A program made the position numbers and the translations under genes. From contig NC_080671.1 in assembly GCF_030247195.1 (NCBI RefSeq), positions 302,572,504-302,636,503 on the forward strand: DNA of 64,000 nt, read 5' to 3'. The notes beneath the pieces were generated by a model. It saw only the letters and a list, made by a program, of their open reading frames with translations. It was not told where the DNA came from and did not search any database. Source of the DNA: Topomyia yanbarensis (taxonomy: Eukaryota > Arthropoda > Insecta > Diptera > Culicidae). Position 1 is the first letter of the stretch. The number at the start of each line of letters is the position of its first letter. This document shows, in pieces, positions 1 to 11,341 of the stretch.

Positions 1-900
1 ATAACTGGCTAACAAGCCGAGCATACTATTTGCTGGTATCATACCAAAACTTGGTATCAATTATTTATTTCATTTGTCTCTCCAATACTTGCGCTAATAC
101 CTCAATAAGCTATAATGTTTTATTTGAGTAATATCTTTGTATTCTATTGACTTTTACAAAAACCAAATCAAGACCGTACTGTATTAAGGTGGTGGCGTGG
201 TATGAATACAGGAACGAGCTATTTTATTATTATTGAATAACTTCATACAGTAAATTTTATTATTGGAAGTTTGGAAAATGTTTTATTATTATTATAACTT
301 ATTTCATTATCAACTAGTAATTCGTAGAATATGTCTGAGTTATTATTTTTGGTATTTTTCCTCTTATGTTGAACTTATTTACACCATAATGTAGAATTAA
401 GTTGTTGATATGGAATACCTGTATTTAATATTGCGGAGTTATTTTCTTCTGCTCGGGATAGGCCGCACTCCAACGAATTGGAAAATGTTCAGTTCATGAA
501 TGGGAAGTGCTGTGCTTGCTTGATCTGGCTGAGGTGATGAAAAACAGCAAAATTGAATATTTCAGCCAAACTAAAAAAAATGTTTGTTGCTAAAGCAGTT
601 TCCATTGGGCACGATGAAACTGATGCTGCCGAATACTTTCGCAGATTGTGTGAAAAGGTTTTGTTGTATTATGCAAATCCGTAGTTTTTTCTTTAAGTTA
701 AAATAAAATCAATTGATTCATATACCACCATAATTAACCAGGGGTATCGAGGGTCCCAACTACAATAAGTTCTTGAACAAACTGAAAGTACGCTATTTTC
801 ATACAAGGTGTTGAAAAATTTCGAGCAGAAGCTATGTGTCTGATTTGTCAGAGTGATGGTAGGTGGTCGAACTGTAGTGTCTAAAACAATATTAGCACTA
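1..900. other. AT-rich DNA, no gene recognised
   Basis: The stretch is AT-rich with stop codons in every frame. I see no domain, RNA gene or terminal repeat in it. Confidence 0.5.
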
Positions 901-905
901 ACAGG

Positions 906-1528
906 AGTCGTTAATTATTGCGACACTACAGATAAATGGGCTATTGTGTTCAAAATGAGAATTTTACAGAAGATTAGTATCTATTTATTTATTTCAATTC
1001 CCATATTTAGGATAAATTTTAGGATGCGTTTGAGTAATATACTCGGCATTTGCGATTGATGCCCTCCATCAGAGCCTGTATCGTTGTTTCCGGTACGTTT
1101 TTCTTCCTTCTCATCCTTCGCCTCTTCTTTGGTCTTTCAAAGTTTGCACTTCATCTTGATCCAAAAGGTTTCGGCCAAATGAAGTTCAAGACTATTTGGT
1201 GGGTTCATGTCGCGCTTTGACAACACTCTCGTCTCCTCACGATTTGGAATGTTCTGCAACTGGTACGTTTTCAATCTAGATCGCTTCTTGGACCTCAGCA
1301 CGAAACTTTGCGAAATATCAACATCAGGACTATGCATTCAGGTGATCTAAATTCTTTCGCGAACGGTTTGACAATTTTTACAGCTCGACTGGAATCTCAC
1401 TGACCACTACACAACTGAGCGGATTTGAGCAAAAGAAACTTAAAGAAAAACTGAATAAAATTAGGTTAATACCGGTCTAGAATAAACAAAGTTACACAAG
1501 TTTGAAAGTGTCGCAATGATTATCGACT
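906..1528 (-). mobile_element. Internally deleted Tc1/mariner (ITmD37E-like) element
   Basis: Inverted ends lie at 906-926 and 1508-1528. They share the core GTGTCGCAAT/ATTGCGACAC and match at about 19 of 21 positions. Between them, on the minus strand, is a collapsed transposase similar to the one at 17397-18324. At 623 bp the copy is about half the size of the 17.3-kb relative, because the middle of the coding region is missing. A MITE is inserted two bases beyond its right end. It is a non-autonomous or dead derivative. Confidence 0.75.
1137..1337 (-). pseudogene. Tc1/mariner transposase remnant, internal deletion
   Basis: The minus frame joins two parts of a DD37E-type transposase. The first part (SQSFVLRSKKRSRLKTYQLQ, then NIPNREE) matches the segment SQSYVQNAKKRAGLHTYKVQ of the copy at 17.4 kb, which follows the DNA-binding domain. 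The second part (RDMNPPNSLELHLAETFW) matches DMNPPNCPELRPVEQYW, which holds the third catalytic acidic residue. The catalytic core between them, with the first two Asp residues, is gone, so no activity is possible. Beyond the stop, at about 1080-1135, the C-terminal tail homology continues in other frames, rich in Lys and Glu as in the longer copy. Family membership is inferred from similarity inside this window. Confidence 0.75.
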
Positions 1529-1530
1529 TA

Positions 1531-1817
1531 AGGATCATCCATAAATGACGTAGCATTTTTTGAGTGATTTTTAACACCCCCCTCCCCCATCGTAGCATTT
1601 CGTCACAAGCCCCTAAATAGCCCCCTGGAATTTACGTAGCTTGACGGTAAACCTCCCCCCCACTTGACCCCGTAAAAATCTAAAAAAATAAAAAAAAACA
1701 ATGTTAGTTAGATGAAATGGGTAAAGCTACGTAGCATGACATGACCCCCTACACATCATCACAAAATACAAAACTCCCCCCTCCCCATATAATGCTGCGT
1801 CATTTATGGATGATCCC
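1531..1817. mobile_element. MITE family A, copy 1 (3-bp TSD TTA)
   Basis: The 287-bp element has inverted ends of about 25 bp (1531-1555 and 1793-1817, core ATCCATAAATGACG). It is flanked by TTA on both sides (1528-1530 and 1818-1820). The interior carries C-rich runs and an A-rich stretch and encodes nothing. A second copy is at 47683-47934. A 3-bp TTA duplication is what PIF/Harbinger elements make, but no transposase is present to confirm the superfamily. Confidence 0.85.
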
Positions 1818-1820
1818 TTA

Positions 1821-1948
1821 TGGCATTTTCGTTTTTGACAGTGCACTACACCGGTGTAGTCGGTGCTACACTCATTCAACCTTGGGTGTAATCAGTCCAT
1901 CTCTTTCTTTGCACTACATCGGTGTAGCACCAAGAAAAACGAAAACGC
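1821..1948. mobile_element. Short MITE with about 35-bp inverted ends, TA flanks
   Basis: The ends 1823-1859 and 1914-1949 are imperfect reverse complements sharing TTTTCGTTTTT and CTACACCG. TA dinucleotides flank both sides (1819-1820 and 1949-1950), consistent with a Tc1/mariner-type MITE. It abuts MITE family A copy 1. Confidence 0.6.
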
Positions 1949-2559
1949 TATCAGCCTGACAACGGTGGAGTGTGAGTATTACCAGGCGACCATGTTAGAC
2001 AAAGTAATTTGATGTGAGTGTATGAGTGCCCTATTTAAAAGAAGCGTGCCTTTAACGGACCACTTAAAAGTCAACTGTGGATTATTGGGAAGTTCACAAA
2101 AAACGCTCATTCCTAGGTTATTAGAGCGAGGAGCGTATTCATAGCGCCTTGATCCCTGTAATAAATAGCAAGAAACAATAAGAAATAGAGAGCGGTTTAA
2201 TGCACTTGTCTGATTCGAAGATATCCTGTCCAAAAGAGTTAGAGCTCAGTACCGATCGAACAGTATGAGATTCTCAAACTCTTTTCTCTTTTGGACCGCT
2301 TATCTTCGATACTCTAGTATTGATGATATCCAACTTACCTTGATCCCTTCACGATAAAAAAGTGGACGTATTCCAACCTGGAGTATATGAATAGACGACC
2401 TGTGGACCAGAATTTCCTCCCCGAAACAAAAAAGGACAATTTCCATTTGTTTACATTGACTTTGGCAACAATATGGTATCGGAAAAGTTTTTCTCAAGGC
2501 CGACTAGTAGTAATTTCCCCTGTTTGTTAATGAATATGGCTTGTCAAACTATATACCCT

Positions 2560-2960
2560 GCAAATTAACTGAAAAGGGATTGGCATAATTAGTATTCCAT
2601 ACTATGTTGCGTTTCGGCTTCGCCTCATCAGAAACCGACACTAACGTATTGTCGGAATAGATTAGCGCCGGCTTGACGCAAATCCCTTAAAACTAAAACA
2701 CACTATGTGTTTCAATCAAACGTGATGTCCCGTTAGAGCAGAAGTTCTGTTTATGCCGATGAGACACAAGTGAAGCCGAAACTTGTCTTGGCTTAGCAGG
2801 CCTATGCGAAAGCACTATGCTATATTTCACCCTAAGGAGGAAAATTTGGTAAAAACCAAAATTTCTCACTAGGGTGAAAATTTGTTGGTATAAACCAGTC
2901 TTTGTACAGGAGGGCACAAATCCAAATATAGCATAATAATTAGTATTGGTTATGCACTAG
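2560..2960. repeat. Putative dispersed repeat with internal hairpin
   Basis: The block is bounded by related phrases near 2585 and 2930 (CATAATTAGTATT and ATAATTAGTATT). It contains an inverted repeat at 2828-2876, in which CACCCTAAGGAGG...ATTTGGT pairs with ACCAAAATTT...AGGGTG. No open frame is plausible. I cannot name a family. Confidence 0.4.
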
Positions 2961-3690
2961 CAAATTTGTTATAATACATTCAGCAATGTGACGGTTGAGG
3001 CATTGGGCAATACTGCTTCCATCATATCCCTCGGTAAAGTAAATTAATTAAATTATTTAACCCGAAAAGACGAATGACCTTAAGGTTAAAACCGTAGCGA
3101 AATAAAAAAATAAAATAAACACTAACAAAAGGGAGAATTAAGGCAAAACAAGTATGATAGCGTACTTTGCGGCCATTTTAAATACCATTTTAAAATAAAT
3201 TAAATAAATCGATTCCCCAAGCATTTTTACATAAGGAGTGCACATTTTCGATAACCGCACTTAGCTATCTATTATGCTATTGACTAATGTTACGACAAGG
3301 TTCACCGTTCAATGAGTAACACTTGTCGCGGCGCCTCATCGACCTTCCACAGCGGCGCGTCAACTTGGTCAACAGCGGCGTCATCCGGTCGCGGGAGAAT
3401 AGCAACTGTCTCATGAACGTCAACGATTGAAATGCAATTAAAGCTCCTTCTTCTCGAGCAGTACATGGAACAAGAAGTGCTTCTCATACTCTGATCATTT
3501 TCAATCCTAAAACCTATCTTTCATGCAACAATTAAAATCTAAATTCGTGCTAAAATTAAAACCTGAATTCGTGCAAAAATTCAAATAAATTAAAATTTAT
3601 ACACTGAAAGTAACTATATTATAGTGAAAACGACACGATTAACTAAGTAATTTGTTAACCTAGGAATGTTGATTGAGCGTTTGTGCACCA
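2961..3690. other. No gene recognised; small tandem duplication
   Basis: AT-rich DNA with one GC-richer patch at about 3300-3490 that gives an unrecognised 61-codon minus frame. Two adjacent 24-bp units, 3531-3554 and 3555-3578, match at 21 of 24 positions. Confidence 0.45.
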
Positions 3691-5340
3691 AAAAATGTAC
3701 GTTTTCCGAACATTTCTTATAATAAAATTATTTATAGCTTAAAGCTGACGATTATTGACACTGTCTGCTTTCTCGATTTGGACTGCCACACGAAAATTAC
3801 CTCAATAGCTAAAGCCGCGATTTTAATACTTTTTACCCACTGTGCGGTGCTTGAATCCATCCAACCAGCGATCGTCGTTGCCCGAGATAAGGCGGTACCA
3901 GTGTTGCAAAATCAGGTGACCAACTCTTTCCAAATTAATAACACGACGAAAAAACTTATCCGTCTCCATAATATTCATCGGAGAAAAAATCAAAGAACTG
4001 GCGTCCGGGATAAATCTTAAATGCACAGCTCTCTATCTAGGGTTATCCACGCGAGAATTCTGGACCTTCTTAACAAAGATTTTCAGAGAAAACTTCAACA
4101 AATCCCTCCTCACTCGGAACCATTCTATTCCCTGACGAAGGTTCTTAAGTAAAAACCGAAACCTAGGGGACATTATGGAACCATTTCGCATCGAATTTTT
4201 CATACAAACTTGCATATAATAAACCTTTCGTTTCGAGATGTGTACCTCCGCTGGTCTCGTCTGGAGATGTAGACCATGGGTCTTCCTGATAATACCTACC
4301 GAAAAGGATAATGCGCTGGGACAGATTGTGTGTTCTCATAAATTGGAGATTGCGATAGATCGTCCACCCGAAAGGGCCGTTGTTGAGGGCATTGATCAAT
4401 CTGACAGTTCGGTCTCAGAGATGTCGAGAGCTGCCGCAGGTGAGCTGGTGACTTCTGCTAAATCATCCCGAAACATGAAATCCACTGGCTTTGACAATAC
4501 TTTTATCATCGAGCTAAAACATTTAAGCCCCAGTTCATTTGCTTTCATAGCAAAAATATTCAACCGGTGCTGGGAGCTTAGCTACTTTCTCTCAGTGTGA
4601 AAGCTAGTAAAAGTTCTGCCGGTGCTGAAATCGGGAAAAGATCTTTCTGTATCCAAAAGCTAACGACCCATCAGCTTATTCTCTGCCCTCTCCAAGCTGT
4701 TTGAGAAATATATCCAATGCGGAACAATTTCTTTCGCTAATGAACATGATGTTTTCCTTGAGGAACAGTTTGGGTTCAGCAAAGGAAGAACAATCATCAA
4801 TCAACTCACTAGAGCTACCAACATCTTATAGTGTAACAAACAGCTGCCCCAGATGACAACAACGGCCATCTCGAACATCGAAAAAGCGTTGAACAACTTA
4901 TGGCATGATAGTCTGGTGTTTAAGCTATTTTCTAATGTATCTGATCAAGACCATCAAAATAATTTTTCAAAATAGAGCGCTCCACGTGTCGTTGTAAAAT
5001 GTTCTTTCAGAAAAAATTTAATCCCTTCAGGTACGCCCCAAGGAAGTATTCTTAAGCCAATTTTTTACAACATCTACACTTCCGACATCTAACCTTTTCC
5101 AGACGGTGGAATCCTGTCACATTTCGCTGATGATACAGCAATCCTGTACAAGGGTCGCTTCATCAACGCTTTGAACAACAAATTGCAGAGATGACTGGAT
5201 TCCCTAACTGAATATTTCACGAACTGGAAAATTGTAATCAGTGAGGCGAAAACGCAGGTCATCCTGTTCCGTCCTGGATTGCAAGAGAGCGGCTCGATCC
5301 GTTTTCATGATATTGATATCAAATTGAAGGTAATTTCAAG
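3690..5340 (+). pseudogene. Jockey-like LINE ORF2 remnant
   Basis: Plus-strand fragments in shifting frames follow the order of a Jockey-type ORF2. The region before the reverse transcriptase reads NNTTKKLIRLHNIHRRK near 3940-3990, then ARILDLLNKDFQ near 4055. The start of the reverse transcriptase contains KSTGFDNTFIIELKHLS near 4480, followed by an EEQFGFSKGR-like segment near 4760. A GTPQGSIL-like block lies near 5030 and the catalytic FADD box, followed by TAILYKG, at about 5123-5134. The endonuclease and the C-terminus are missing. Many stops and frameshifts show that the copy is dead. The assignment rests on motif order and wording, so the clade is likely but untested. Confidence 0.85.
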
Positions 5341-5656
5341 CTCTTCAATGTAAACCTAAAAATAAAAAATGTTCTCCCTTTGGTTTCCTAATTTTAATTG
5401 CTAAATGCAATTATGCCCAATGCCCAAATGTACTTCTATTCATACAAATTGCTCCCCCTCCTCTTAGTAAAATTTAATTACCGCCTATTGTATTTCGAAA
5501 TGCACATACCCCTATGCTTAACATACTTATAAAATTTTCCTTTTCGATTATAATATAAAAAAAACTTCAATTGATAATCCCCTAGTTTTAGGAAATTTAA
5601 AATATAAAACAAAGAAATCCGTGCAGTCCAGCCAACACAAAAGTGCTTTATCAAAT
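5341..5656 (+). other. AT-rich tail following the LINE remnant
   Basis: No coding potential. The A-rich sequence ending near 5620 could be the 3' untranslated end of the adjacent LINE or unrelated DNA. Confidence 0.3.
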
Positions 5657-5780
5657 AAAAACCTGTTTTAATCCAACTAGTGCTGCGGTTGTGCCATTCT
5701 CATTTATCCAAACTATGATTATTGTTATAATATAATTGTGGAAATGTCCATTACATTCTTATTACACTTAGCACGTACCC
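5657..5780 (+). repeat. Dispersed repeat family B, partial copy (left end)
   Basis: It starts with AAAACCTGTTTTAATCCA and continues as a diverged version of 30335-30470, including the phrases CAAACTATGATT and TCTTATTACACTT. The full family in this window ends in a short palindrome around CCTTTCTxATATxAGAAAGG. Only the left end is here. Confidence 0.7.
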
Positions 5781-6700
5781 ACGACTACCACAAAAGTCGA
5801 CACTGACTAAATTTAAACGAAAAAGTATAATATTTCGCGACGCAGGCGTCACCCCACTTTTGAGATAACCCTTTCTGTGACCTTTGACCACAGAATCAGC
5901 TGGAGGGGAAACTGATTGTCTCTGGGGTTTGAAAGACATTCGGCAGGACCCGGGGTTTGGTGGTAGAAGATCGAGGTCTGGGGATATTCAAAAGAAGTTG
6001 AAGCCGTCTACAAAAAGGCTTCGGGGAAACTTGCGCAATTTCGTGAACGATTGCGTAGTTCCGGTCACGAAGATATGACTCATGCTTTAAACTGAGGACT
6101 CCAAAGATCTGATCGTTCACATTGTTCTAGATCGTGGAAGAGGCAAGAGCGGTTTAGTTTTCCTCGCGCCTCGGTGTGGTTTTATAGGTAAATCATTTAA
6201 ATCGTGAAATTCTATACATCAGTTTAGCCATAAAATTAGTTTTCCCTTCCCAGTTCTAGCTCACAAAAGTTAAGTGGCTTCCCGCATATAGAAGCAGTAG
6301 TTTAGAGAGTCGGTCTTCCCGAATTAAGGTAACGTGCAAATTGTGGACAGTGCAGTGCGTGCTCTAATACCAACTTGTTGTTGGATGCGTTGTTTTCGTG
6401 CAGGTTTCAAGCTGCAGGATCCCGCCACACCGATCATCATTTGTCATCAACCGCTTCTGATCCCGCTATCTAGCTACAAAGCTCCCGGTGAACCATCCGG
6501 AAGAGCGACGACCGTCAAATTCGTACTAGCTAGGAAGCAGTGTCGTTGCCAGGGTACCGACAATCAACCCATGTGGGAAAATGTAAAACAGTGACCTCCA
6601 TCAGGTCAGACTCTGCCAGCATACGACCGGTCAAATCGTTTGTGGCAACCGGATCAACATGTCCAGCGACCCACGTAAAACCATGGTAGTGTGAGTACCC
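5781..6700. other. No gene recognised
   Basis: A plus frame near 5884-6078 is rich in Lys and Arg (KKLKPSTKRLRGNLRN) and an overlapping frame reads EAVYKKASGKLAQFRERLR. This could be a fragment of a retrotransposon gag-like protein, but I recognise no motif. Confidence 0.3.
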
Positions 6701-6724
6701 ATTTTCATTTAAACCCGCAAAAGC

Positions 6725-7066
6725 CTGTTCAGTGTGCTAAGTGACGTTTTCGTGACTAGCTCAAAAAGCCCGGGTTCGAAACCCGATTATCAGTTTTTTT
6801 TGTTCGGCGATTTTTTCCCCGCCCCATGAAAATCCTAGGTCAGCGATGAAATCGCTGTACACGCAAGCACGCCGACGAAAGATGCACTCACCGTAAGTTT
6901 GGCACTCATTTTCGGATGAACACCACGTTAGGTAGGTAGATTTTTGATATGCTTTGGGAAAGGGAGATAGACAGGATAGGCGGTGACCATGTTGGTTAGC
7001 GCGCTGCATGGAAATTAGTTGGAAGGCCTGGGTTCGAGACCCGAAATGTGAAATAAATATTTTTTG
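6725..7066 (+). repeat. Two tRNA-like (SINE-type) segments in tandem
   Basis: Two matches to the RNA polymerase III B box (GGTTCGANNCC) occur at 6773-6783 (GGTTCGAAACC) and 7031-7041 (GGTTCGAGACC). The second is preceded by TTGGTTAGCGCGC at about 6991, a D-arm-like phrase, and followed by an A/T-rich tail. Neither folds into a full tRNA with a recognisable anticodon, so SINE remnants are more likely than tRNA genes. Confidence 0.5.
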
Positions 7067-7540
7067 TAAGCGAACATGATTTGAAGTGATTAAACAGTTT
7101 TTTTGCAGTAAACTATTTTTTGGTATTTTCTGGTGTAGTTGGTTTCACGATTTTCGGTCGTTTCCGTTTTGTAGCGAACATCGTTGACTCGTTTTCCCTT
7201 CGACTCCACCTTTCCTAAATCGGCCACGATTGGGGACCTGGTGTTTGAGAAGTTTTTTGCACGTGATGATAAAAAGCGATAAAGCTAATCAATTATACCG
7301 GTCTGAGGCCTTCTTTGTATACTGACTTTGATTTCTAGCGAATATTTTCAGACTGGTAATCAAGGTACCTGAAGCCAGTTGGACCATTCTGGACCAAGAA
7401 CTTAGAAACAAATAGTACCCGCCCGTAGGAGGGGTCTCAATAGCTGGGCAAAACCGAAAAAGGCGGATGAACTCCTTCGGGAGTGGCGTTGAAGCCATCC
7501 GATAAATACTGATTTAAGCTCCGGTTCCAACAGTCACGGG
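7067..7540. other. No gene recognised
   Basis: Mixed-composition DNA with a 69-codon minus frame (7289-7498) that matches nothing I know. Confidence 0.35.
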
Positions 7541-7995
7541 TAACAGAGGGTGGTCAAAGGGGAGGGGAGTGATGAGGGGGGGGGGGGGGGGTAAGTGTTA
7601 AGGAGGAGGGTGATGCAGCAACCCTTCATGATGGCACTAGTTTATATGGGAATTTGCTGTGTGACCGCACGCTTCAAACCGTTATTCCGGAATCTGAAGT
7701 CGGATCAACTAAAAATTCAATAGCAGCGATATACCTTTCAATTGAAACTAACTTTGTGTATTCAGCTATCTCTGAGAGAATATATGAGTACATGACACCT
7801 GCAGGCCTCGGTTAATAAGACGATTTTTACAGTGATTGCGTAGTCTTTCTTTATCCCTCCGGAAGTCGCGCAAATCGCCCACTGAACGAGCAGCCGCTGG
7901 TGCGCTAAGACGATGTCGCTAGATTTTCAGAGCAGCGTGCACTCAGTGCACTAGCGCGACTTCCGGAGGGTTATATGAGATGTGCAAAAACTGAA
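7541..7995 (+). repeat. Dispersed repeat family B, copy with a MITE inserted
   Basis: The block GGGGAGGGGAGTGATGA, a 17-base G run, then GTTTATATGGGAATTTGCTG, GTCGGATCAACTAAAAATTC and TACCTTTCA follows the same order as 31370-32370. Its right end, CTTTCTTTATATGAGA, is split by the 116-bp MITE at 7855-7970. Confidence 0.8.
7855..7970. mobile_element. 116-bp MITE, 17-bp perfect inverted ends, TSD TTAT
   Basis: The ends 7855-7871 (CCCTCCGGAAGTCGCGC) and 7954-7970 are perfect reverse complements. TTAT occurs immediately outside both ends (7851-7854 and 7971-7974). Removing the element plus one TTAT gives CTTTCTTTATATGAGA, as in the uninterrupted copy near 32362. There is no coding capacity. The superfamily is not identified. 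Confidence 0.9.
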
Positions 7996-10600
7996 TAAAA
8001 ATAATAAACAACGATTTTGGAACATCCGACCGTTGCTCGTTAGTAATTGCTTTCCACTAATTCTGCAAATCCTAACTTGAAACAAACGAAAACCGTCATT
8101 GTTTACCATTTTTCGTATACTTTCCGAAAAACAAATTACGTTTATCACAGTATTTTTTGTCGAACACAATACCAATATTTCCCGGGTATCGAAGATCAAG
8201 AGGAAGACGTGTTACCTTTTCGATGAGTAGATTTGGCTTTCCTCGTTATGTTATTATGTAAACACTTGATAAAATAGCATTTAACTAGAATGTATCAAGT
8301 GTGCAAAATTTAATTAAATTGGTAATAATCGATCTGGATTGCTTCGCCTAGTTCCATGAAATACTTCTGCTTCGTCAATTAAATATATGCTGTCATTCTC
8401 GTGTATGTGTTGTTTTGACTTCCGTTTTCTCATGCTTGAGTGGATACATATTTAGTTTTTTTGCCAATCTCTTCATGTATACAAAAACATTCTGTGATCA
8501 ATAATCTGATGGTAGATCCTATGATTATGCAATTTTCTATCAATCCAGTCGACTTCCTCGTCGCGCCAGCAGCAAAAGGATGCAACTTTTTCACGACTCA
8601 TGCCTGAAGTTGCGTTCCATCAAAACCGACAAAAATGTTATTTCAAAAGGTTTCAAACAAGTTTCCCAACCGCTTAATGAACTTCTCTCTCAACAGCCTT
8701 AAGATGCGCCTCATACAGCCTTTTTGCTATACGCCGGTTTTGTACCAGCCATTACGGTCATCATATCTTTGGTCTGTGCACTGAGCGTTAAATTTGAGTA
8801 GGGTTTTTCTTCAACGATCCGCTGTGGATGATGCCGGATGCATAGTGGAATAACTTCAAACTCATGTTGGCTACAACTCACCTTGTACAAATAGATTGAT
8901 CATTTCCTAACATTTTCATCATTATTCAGCTAACCGGTGTGCCGGGAATCAAAAAAAGCATTTATTAAAATTTAGACAATGCACAATGATAAATTTAATA
9001 AAATATGATTGCTTTGTATTCCTATTGTATTTTTTTTTAGAAGAAGACGGATACCCAAATTTTCATTACCTACAAGTTAATGATACTCGTGCGGTATTGA
9101 AGAATATCAAGTTTTGGTGAATAGTAGCGATGTTATACCGGTTGAAGCAAATTAAAAAACGAAAACACCAATAATGTTTATTGGTACTCGTAAGTTTATT
9201 TGAAAAAATGGTGCAAGAATCCAATAATCATTACATTGTCAAACATTGCTGACCCGGAAAGTACTTCAAAAGTTATTCTTTTTAATCTAGAATAGCTTTA
9301 AAATCAGTTTTTACAGTTCGCATTCTGGGATATACGCTTCATCGTTTGTATGCATTCTTACTTTTATATCGCACATGTCAGTAGACGACCCAATGTTTCA
9401 TGGTATCCATCGTTAGCATACACCGTCCATCGTACATTTTGTTCTCTGGAATGGGCGGCAAGCATAGTCGAAAAATGGTTTCTTTTGAAGAGGCACTGCT
9501 ATGAACAGAAAACCACATCCCGCTTTGCTGTGCTTTAAGGTTGACCTATGCATTCATTGGATATCCTTGAGGTTAGACTTTTTTTGTTGTTTTCTTTTCC
9601 GGTACGAGTTTTTTCTATCGGCCATCGTCCACTATGACTGTCGTCAGTTGTTCCTTCCGTTACAGTCAACATGACGCAATATACGACCAATTTGGATAGG
9701 GGAAGCATATATTTCATCAATAATGACAAACGATCGAGGGAACCATTCATCACACTACGGGGAGCAGAAAAATCACTTCAGTGAACAGATTTTGGAGGGC
9801 AGCCTAGCAAAGAAAAATGTTTTTGGGACAAAAATCGAATAATTCGACAAAAATACACAGGGTTGGGATGGAAAACTAAATAAACCAAAATATGAGTGAT
9901 TTATTATCAACAGACGCCAAAAACCACATCCGCTTCACGCGCTAGTTGTACACTTTATAGACAAGCACACACTGTGGTGCTTGGTCGAGAAACGTCCGAT
10001 TTTATGTACTAGCGGAAAATCGTGACTACCGTGGGTTAGGATAGGGATAAAATGTGTAATAGGAACACGAGATAGTGCTGCTGAGGCAACCGCCGACGTT
10101 GCAATAGTATCTCCGTGCCAGGGAATGGAGAGTCAGTCATAAAGCGTTAGCAGCTAACCGAGGTTCTGTGTTGCGGGATGGCACCGAGGCTTTTTGGTAT
10201 TTATCGTTATCGCGCCAGCAACACAACCACCGACAAGGGTGTACCACAAATCCTGAAGGATGTCGCGTAAAACCATTCTATGAATATAAAACAAGCTAGA
10301 GTTCGACCTTTTTTGCAACCTGTAAGCCGCATGACGGAGCAAGCACGAATTCCTTTTTTCTCTTTTCTTTCTATCTGCAATCATAATTAAACTGACGAAT
10401 AAGGATGATGGTAGTAAACAAAGCAACGTCCCGAAATATATATCTAGTTGGGATTGCAGATGAACTATATTTCACACAGTGGAACTAGTCAAGAGAATTC
10501 GAATTTAACGTTGTATTCGTTTATGCATAAAAGAATAGTTTTTATGCGTTTTCGTTAGAAACAGCACGAACAACGGAATTTGGTTGCTCACACTCGCCAC
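7996..10600. other. No gene recognised; one decayed coding trace
   Basis: Most of the stretch shows nothing. On the minus strand at about 8710-8885 a frame stays open for roughly 55 codons without a start (it contains SNLTLSAQTKDMMTVMAGTK). After a stop a neighbouring frame continues as HLKAVEREV, suggesting a broken gene or transposon protein that I cannot name. The short frames at 9350-9753 and 10154-10426 have no recognisable motif. Confidence 0.35.
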
Positions 10601-10639
10601 AACCAAAGTAGAGCTGCGCCCTATTTCCGAGCGACGCAC

Positions 10640-10990
10640 AGTGGTCGGAAATTGAAAAAATGTAGAATATACTCCTCGTGGTTACGGTATAGTGTTTTCA
10701 GCAAAGTTGATGCTTCGTAACTAGGCCTTCATATGGTTGTATCAAAGTAGCTCGGAACTCAGCCGCTAGGGTGGCGCTTCATTAGATGAAGGTGTCTTTG
10801 GCGAAGTTTTGAAAATGCTATTTCAAGCAATTCTTCTGAAAGTACTAACTATGTAGGGCCTAATGGTTTTGAGTTAAAGCGCACTTTTTCAAAATGATTT
10901 TAATAGTTAAATTTAACCAAAAACTTACATAGTTTCTGTTCAAGTTTATTATCTCTTTTTTCTGTATTTTTTCCTACTGTGACATTAACA
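10640..10990. repeat. Possible relative of the 45.7-kb foldback element
   Basis: Phrases such as GCTAGGGTGGCGCTTCATTA and TTTCAAGCAATTCTTCTGAA recall GAAGAATTACTTGAAA and the GTGGCAC/TAGGTGG segments in the foldback element at 45.7-47 kb. Similarity is patchy and the boundaries are not defined. Confidence 0.35.
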
Positions 10991-11341
10991 TCACTGAAAC
11001 AGTGACATCTTTGGGCTTGCTAGCAACTAACTTTAACATATTTGCTTGTGGTATCTCGTGTATGACATTCAAAATGGAAAACATAACATGACACAATTTA
11101 ACAAACCGTAATTCACGAAATGACGGAATATAACCGCGTTCCGTTTAATTTTACATGAAACATATACTATACATGCGCAATCAAACGTAAAACTATGAAT
11201 CATTTTTGATGCTGGTATATGTTAGAGTCAGGAGACGTAAATTTACACGATTTCTTATAGGTGTGCATTAGGCTGTCCCAAAAAATCGATGTTCAAAAAG
11301 CCATGGTGCTCAACCCTATAATGAAAGATAAGCTTACTTCA

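Noticed and set aside
6773..6783. Functional tRNA gene
   Set aside because: Only the B box is recognisable; no acceptor stem or anticodon arm can be assigned.
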